Source of the DNA: Hypericum androsaemum
Lineage: Eukaryota > Streptophyta > Magnoliopsida > Malpighiales > Hypericaceae
Direction: 5' to 3'
NCBI GenBank assembly: GCA_963995505.1
Contig: OZ023190.1
Span: 19,276,092 to 19,340,091, forward strand
Length of the DNA: 64,000 bases
In this document: one piece after another, positions 58,081-64,000 of the stretch
Layout: every line of letters begins with the position of its first letter
Numbering within the stretch: the stretch's first letter is position 1
Made by a program: the position numbers and the translations under genes
Notes under the pieces: model-generated
What the model was told of the DNA's origin: nothing
Seen by the model: only the letters and a program-made list of their open reading frames with translations
The model's database searches: none

Positions 58081-61000
58081 TAATTTGTTTTTCAAATCGC
58101 TCGAATTGCTCAGGCGTTAATTAAAAAAAAGGGAACTGGCGTATACGTTGATATTTAGCGATTAATAGAAGATATGAAAGACATTAAGTACTGTTTTCGG
58201 GTATTTAAAATGAGATTGTTGCTGCTGTGGAAGGAGTATTATTGGTACATGGGAGAAAATTCAAATATTTTTGTTAATATCATCTTATATGAGAATTTAC
58301 TAGATAAACTAATTGAAATCGAGCGGGTGGAACATTTGAAAGAAAAAAAACCTTTTCGTAACAAAGAAAAAATTCCAATTTGAGTATAGGGACATGTGGC
58401 AGCACCCCAGATGAGTATCCCAAAAGCAATTAAAGTTGCTTTTCATGGCATCCTTTTTCAGATTTCCAGCTCGCTTTCATTCGGAAAGTTCTGTTCAAGC
58501 ATTCAAAAGGTGATCGAAAAGGCAATGACCACCGAGCATATACAACACCGATTTTCAGTGTAAAGTTAATAATTTTTCAACGAAAAGGTGATCGAAAAGT
58601 TCTGTTCACAGTTGTACTATACTGTTGATGTTTTTCGGTGGATTCGAAACTGAATTAGTTAATCCAAGTAAGGGCACGTGATAGTTGAGGAGGCGTTACA
58701 GGAGGGACTTTCCAAGGCCAGCTATATTTTCCTTACACGCACAGCTCATCGGCCATCTCCACCACCTCCATCCAGCTCATGAACGAACAATAACCGGTAA
58801 AGGAAAAAACCAAAACGAACCAAACTAAAGCAGTTTCCATTAGTTAGTTGATGATCGTATACTTACTACTCTAATATTAATTCACTCTCGTGGTCTTATT
58901 ACGTAGAAAAAATAAGATAAAAGTCCATCTAGACACGCAAAACAAGTCATGTCCAACCAACCTCTCTTGAAGAGGGTATCATGCATCTGCTTTAGATTCT
59001 TACATATGTGTCGGGTATATACAAGTGCTAAAGTATTAGATCCTTGTCGCCATAACAAATCTCGAACTTATATTAGTCCGTAAAACTAGAGAGTAGAAAC
59101 ACAGAGAGTGGAAAGGTGAGCTGGGGACATGGAATCTGTAAATTTTCCAGAAATGGTAATTGACAGAGGAATAAGGGAATTCCCAAGAAAGAACGGAGGC
59201 AAGTTGGGAGAGACCCACACGGTACGGATGCCCATATCCCACGTGGGTCGCAATTGGTGCACATGGCTTGTGAGACATTCTTGTCCAATTCCACCACCTT
59301 ATATTTTCTTTGCCTCTTTTGTAACAAAATAGATAGTCGCCAAAGATGCTCCTCCCACCTTGATCTGTGGCTTTATTACCGTTTTAGCAAGTTCCATTCC
59401 TTTTCCTTTTTTTCCTTTCCCCATCCTCTAAAGGGTGCATCGCCCCATGTTCCATGTAAAATCACAGGTTGGAAAAAGAGGCGCTCATGTGTCACTCTGA
59501 GGGGGCCCCACCAATTACTTCGCACCCATAATGCTCGAGCTGGGACCCACTTATTCTCCAATAAGGAGATGCTAGGTAGATGGTGATGTGGAAAGGTAGT
59601 GCTGAGATCCACTTGGCCAACTGTGGGCTTCCGGGGGTAGCTGGTCAACACATGTGTTCCTCTCCACCAAGCTAGTTCTTGGCTTTTCGGTCAATTCATT
59701 GGATCTTAGTGAAGTTTGATGAGAGGACTGTTTTATTTGGAATTAGTCGTGTTCGATTTATACTAGTCATTACTTATGAACCAGATAAAATGTTTTTGAG
59801 GAATGTTATTAGGAAATAAGAAAGGTTTTGTACTTCCTTTGGAGTTATGCAGTTTATATATTGGTCCAATTGATGGAAATAATATATGATCCCATTGATC
59901 TAACAAGATTCTTGATGAGATTGTTTATGACACAAAAATCTAAAAGGTGAAGCACGCAATCCCCGGATGAGAAAAATAAAAACCTAATCAAGTAGCAATA
60001 AATCATATAGGATAAAGAAGTAATAGAATATCAATCAATTTCATGTTATCTAGGAGAGTTTATTCCATCAAGAAAAGTTGATTAATTGGGATCTTTAATT
60101 TTAGATACCCATAAAAATGCTTTTTTCTATGCTTCATCATTGTTTTATCTTTGATGGTTGAATTAATTGTCAATTTATATATTAAATTACTTGGAATTTA
60201 CTGTTGCAGTTGAGTCAAAAAGCATAAAGACGCTCCAACACTGATGTGTGCCTTAATGGGGAGAGAGAGATGGAATTAAATTTTAGGAACATAATGTAAA
60301 GCGAGATTCTTCTCAATTACAATATCTTGAGTGTGACTTGAGAATCTTTTTCAAGTCAATGACAAGATCTTCTGTTGATTTTAAAGTTGGATTGCTTAGA
60401 ATCCCATGATTTTTTTATAAGTGAATTTTATTCAAAATATACAAAAATGTACATATTTATATCCCTTCGATGTGAATTCTATTGTGCAACGAACTTACAA
60501 TCGCCAAATTATTACAATTCTATTGAGATAAAATTCCCTGAAAAATTCTCGGTACAGAAAGTATCCCATGATTATAGCCTGTGTTTATGGAGACTGGGAT
60601 AGACTCGTTAACTGTCTGAGCTTAAACTATCCATCCTACTGGGCCCAAGTATACGCCAGTTAGCACATTACCATTGGGTTCATTAATTATATGAGCTCCA
60701 AAATATGCAGCCTACCAGAATCTCTAGGCCCAATATATGCCAATTCGTACATCACTATCGGGCTCAGAAGCCGTAAAGTCCGGCCCAATATAATGTGTGC
60801 AGTTTATGTACCATGTTGGAATTTGGAAAGCAAACAATAGCCTAATAAGTATCTGAACAAATCACTCATCCTAAGTCTATGCACAAATTATGATTTCGAT
60901 ATCTGATGAACATATTTTACCTGTTTTCTTACTCATATTTTTTTTCTTTTCTACCAATAGTTTTTTTACTTTTTTACTCATTATATCTTCTTGTTGTTAC

Positions 61001-61199
61001 TATTTTTTGCGCTCGTTCGTGAGGCGACTCAATTTCGAAAATAAATAAAAAATAAAATAGAGATTTATTTATCAATTATCTTCCGATGTTCTTAACACAA
61101 ATTTTATTTAACAACACGACTATTTTTTTATTTATTAGTTTTTTTTCTTTGTTAACATAATAAAAATTCAAATCGAAATCTTGAAAAAAATATTGTGAT

Positions 61200-63420
61200 T
61201 TTTTTTGAAAAGGAATCAAACATAACATTAAGTCGGGAAATCCGACATGAGAAGTATATCAAGGACCGGTGGATGCCTAAGCAACCAATCCGGGGGGAGT
61301 TTGCCAAACCTACACCTAGAGCTCAGCCAATCCAAGACATAGTTACAAGTTCTAGAAATGTGAACAAAAGAGAGGTCTGACCTCAAACAACGAGGCCGAG
61401 ATGATCATGCACAATAACCGCGGCACCCGCAAGAGGAGAGTAGTCAACCCAGGAGGTGTCGCAATTAAACTTCACGTCTCCCGCTAAAGGGGCACCCATG
61501 AAGAGGGGGAGATTACAAGATCATTTGGGGAAGTTTGCTCGCAAAAATTCAACACAAATGTGAGCAGCAAGAGAAGCAGTCAACTTAGGATCAATATGAA
61601 CCCCATCGAAAATAAATTTATTTCTCACTAGCCAAATAGACTAACAAATATACATAACATAAGGAATAAGAGGCTTAGTAGCAGCAGACTTGAGCAAATT
61701 AAAGATCAGTGCTAGCTAATTACAAAAATGATAACAATTCAGAAGAGGAAGTCTAATGTAAAAAGAACTAGCCAACCAGGTTGCTCTCGCATGAGAGCAT
61801 TCAAACAGCATATGGAGAGAAGTCTCAGGGAAAACATTGCATAAATCAGACAGATGCAGACTATGAGAATGTAAGTAAGCTGAGGTTGGAACCCAATTCC
61901 TGGCTAGATGCCATATGAACATCTTAATCTTAGGCGCGACCTGCGATTTCCAAATTGAATTCCAAATGTTAGTGTTAAAGGAAGGACAACTAGGACCAGC
62001 AAAAGCTACAACTCTAGCCGAGGCAATATTGGTCTTGAGATGGTGTTAACCCTTCTTCACCGTGTCGCATCTACCATTCGAGAATTTCCAAACAACCTTA
62101 TCGGGGTGGTCAAATAGTCAGTTTGCATAAGAGCAATTGCGTGTACCTCATCAGTGGAGAAGAGTGATTGCAAAAGATTATAATTCTAGGACCTGGAATC
62201 AGTGCAGATTAGGTCAGCAATCAAAGTGGGAGCATTGGAGGAAGGAGGTTGGGAAGCAATTTTCATCCCCGGAAGTCCCCAGACCGATTGAGAATTCCAA
62301 ATATTGGTATGAATACAATTTCCAATACGGGAGAGGATGCCATCCGAGATATAATTTAGACAAGCAATAAAACTGTTCCAAATCCAGGAAGTCCTACGAC
62401 CTTTGCTCGCATTAAGCAGGTCAGTGTTTGGGGAATAAAGGCCCTTTAGAGTGCGAAAATAAAGGGAATCATGATTTGAGTTTAACCTCCAGATTTACTT
62501 GCTCAAAAGTGTGAGGTTGAAGATTCTCGGGTCTTTGAAACCAAGGCCACTAGATTTCTTGGAATCAGTCAGATTCTTCCAGTTGATCTAGTGAATGCGC
62601 CTAATGTTCAGATTCTGCGACCACCAGAATTTAGCAATGAGGCCATCTAGTTTTTGAAAAAAGGTCTTGGGGAAAAGGAGGCATTGTATCGAATATGATG
62701 GGATAGCAGAAATGACTGATTTAATGAGCATTTCTCTCCCAGCGGTAAAGAGAAGCTCTTGCTTCCAGCTAGCGATCTTATTCTAGATACGTTCAAAAAT
62801 AAAGGCGAGATTATCACGCTTAGATCTCCCCCGCGAGGAGTGAAGGCTAATGTACTTATCCATGAGGGCGTGATACACATACCTAGGATGTTCGAAATGG
62901 GAGAAATATTGGCAGCAGATTTCCATTTTGAGAAACAAATACTGGACTTAGAGAAGTTGATCTCTTGTCCCGAGCAATTAGAGAAGTAGGAAACCAGGCC
63001 TTTAAGAGTTGAAGCTTCATCTGTAGTCGTCGGGCCAAACACAAGAGTGTTGTTAGCGAATAACACCTGCGTAATGGGAGGGCAGTGTGCGTTGAATTGA
63101 AATCTGTTAATCAGAGAGGGCATAAGGGGCTTAAGGCAGTTTGCAAGAATCTTGGAATATACTTTGTAAGCAAAGTTACAAAGGCCAATCGGGCAAAACC
63201 CATGAATGTTTGAGGGGTTAGGGCACTTGGGAATCAGAGCTATAAATATTTTTTTAGTTCAAGCGGGATTGAGGCCGAATCAAAGAGGTATCTGACCAGA
63301 GCCATAAGATCAGGCCCAATAATATCCCAATTCTTTTGATAAAATAAGCCCGAGAAGCCATCCGGGCCCGATGCTTTTTCCCCGTGGTGAAAGTATGTAA
63401 TACCAACCATGTGAGATTAA
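61200..63420 (-). mobile_element. 5'-truncated L1-type LINE, decayed ORF2 (LINE 3)
   Basis: Reading leftward: SGPDGFSGLFYQKNWDIIGP (about 63380-63320), FIALIPKCPNPSNIHGFCPI and YKVYSKILANCLKPLMPSL (63260-63110), then the catalytic region ITQVLFANNTLVFG at about 63075-63035 (FADD replaced by FANN). The thumb region follows to 62647. Then comes zf-RVT at 61922-61716 (FIWHLARNWVPTSAYL ... LHMLFECSHARATW) and an RNase H-like segment at about 61480-61270 (KFNCDTSWVDYSPLAGAAVI). Multiple stops and frameshifts; inactive. It is better preserved and longer than LINE 2. Confidence 0.85.
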
Positions 63421-64000
63421 CATCACTATATTTAATCAATTATGTTAAAGATAAGAAAATATTAGATTAAAAAATATCTAAAGAATTTAGTCGATTGAAG
63501 ATTCACAGATATAATTTTGACCCACAATATTTTGAGTGTTATGAGAAATTAATTAAGGTACTAAATTAAGCTTTGGACGTGACATTAGTATTAAAAAGAG
63601 TAAAATATAATCAAAAATTCTTAGTTAGAAATCTTGGTTAAAAGTAAATTAAATATGGATCTTCTATATTAAATTAGATGGAGCATGAGGTGTTGAGTTT
63701 CTAGTATGTGTACTAATATATTGTGATAAGGAAAAGAAGAGATAAATCAGAAATTAAATAATTAAATAAAAAAGGAGTAAAACTTGGCTGGAAATGGAAA
63801 TGACATGAAGTTAAAGTTAAAAACCAATATGTATGTTAGGCATAAAAGGATAATTGTTTTGGAAAGAGCAGAATTATCTACGTGGGCATGAAAGGAGTAG
63901 AAAATGTATCTAGATAGACATAAGACAAAAGAAAGATGAAGGTGTAAAAAGATGATAAAAACGTGGCAAAGTGAAAAGTTAAAGTAACGTGGCAACTTGG
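63421..64000. other. intergenic, AT-rich
   Basis: No gene seen up to the end of the window. The frame at 63762-63995 (minus) is hydrophobic and Phe-rich from AT-rich DNA and has no family features. Confidence 0.4.

Larger units (their letters stand above)
55731..61190. other. intergenic, AT-rich, no supported gene
   Basis: About 5.4 kb with no recognisable coding region. It contains a poly-A plus (TA)n tract (56423-56484), SINE-like copies (57075-57190 and 57659-57765), a LINE-type tail (57888-58080) and an imperfect ~85 bp direct repeat around CCCAA(G/T)TATA(C/T)GCCA near 60640-60770. The open frames at 58174-58383 and 59254-59651 have no family features. Confidence 0.45.

Noticed and set aside
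59036..59651. Overlapping frames of 80-110 codons on both strands
   Set aside because: No family features, no splice context and no neighbouring exons; treated as chance in slightly GC-richer DNA.
1..64000. CRISPR arrays, operons or bacterial-type systems
   Set aside because: The sequence is plant nuclear DNA with spliced genes; the only regular repeats are microsatellites, a minisatellite and MITE interiors.

Overview
The window is nuclear DNA of a eudicot plant. The protein-coding genes have GT-AG introns, their closest relatives are flowering-plant families, the intergenic DNA is AT-rich, and most of it is transposon debris. I cannot fix the species from the sequence alone.

Four genes look intact. 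A LAMP1-type glutamate carboxypeptidase (13240-17758, minus, 12 exons) and a PME53-type pectinesterase (19326-21390, plus, 5 exons) are divergently arranged. They are followed by a calmodulin-binding IQD protein (23360-25034, minus, 3 exons) and an intronless, GC-rich MATE/DETOXIFICATION transporter (38918-40414, minus). A short PDCD4-linker-like protein lies at 893-1132. Left of LAMP1, and tail-to-tail with it, is a complete but disabled copy of the kinase/WD40 gene VPS15 (5046-12897). It keeps all its recognisable exons but carries nonsense and frameshift lesions and has lost the Asp of its DFG-equivalent motif. From memory, the Arabidopsis counterparts of VPS15, IQD25 and ADP1/DTX51 lie on chromosome 4 (At4g29140-29380), and those of PME53, LAMP1 and a second MATE gene on chromosome 5 (At5g19700-19740). 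The window therefore looks like the less fractionated version of one ancestral gene block.

The most striking content is a dense set of Mutator-like elements (MULEs) with long terminal inverted repeats. Four have 9-10 bp target-site duplications that can be read directly (2218-3591, 29531-30638, 42984-44510, 44893-46234). One more is degraded (3850-4779) and one is a short hairpin form (53914-54274). Several are Pack-MULE-like carriers of host gene pieces: a VQ-motif gene, an LRR receptor fragment, an ankyrin-like piece joined to another N-terminus, and two unidentified exons. Three of them share one TIR family.

The other repeats are three copies of a roughly 300 bp MITE-like family built from ~23 bp internal repeats, three decayed L1-type LINEs (47560-49890, 54750-55730, 61200-63420, all minus), SINE-like repeats, an LTR-like remnant, a ~21 bp minisatellite (40935-41243) and two recent tandem duplications. 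From about 46 kb to the right end there is no intact gene, only LINE relics and one unidentified two-exon fragment at 50227-50995.
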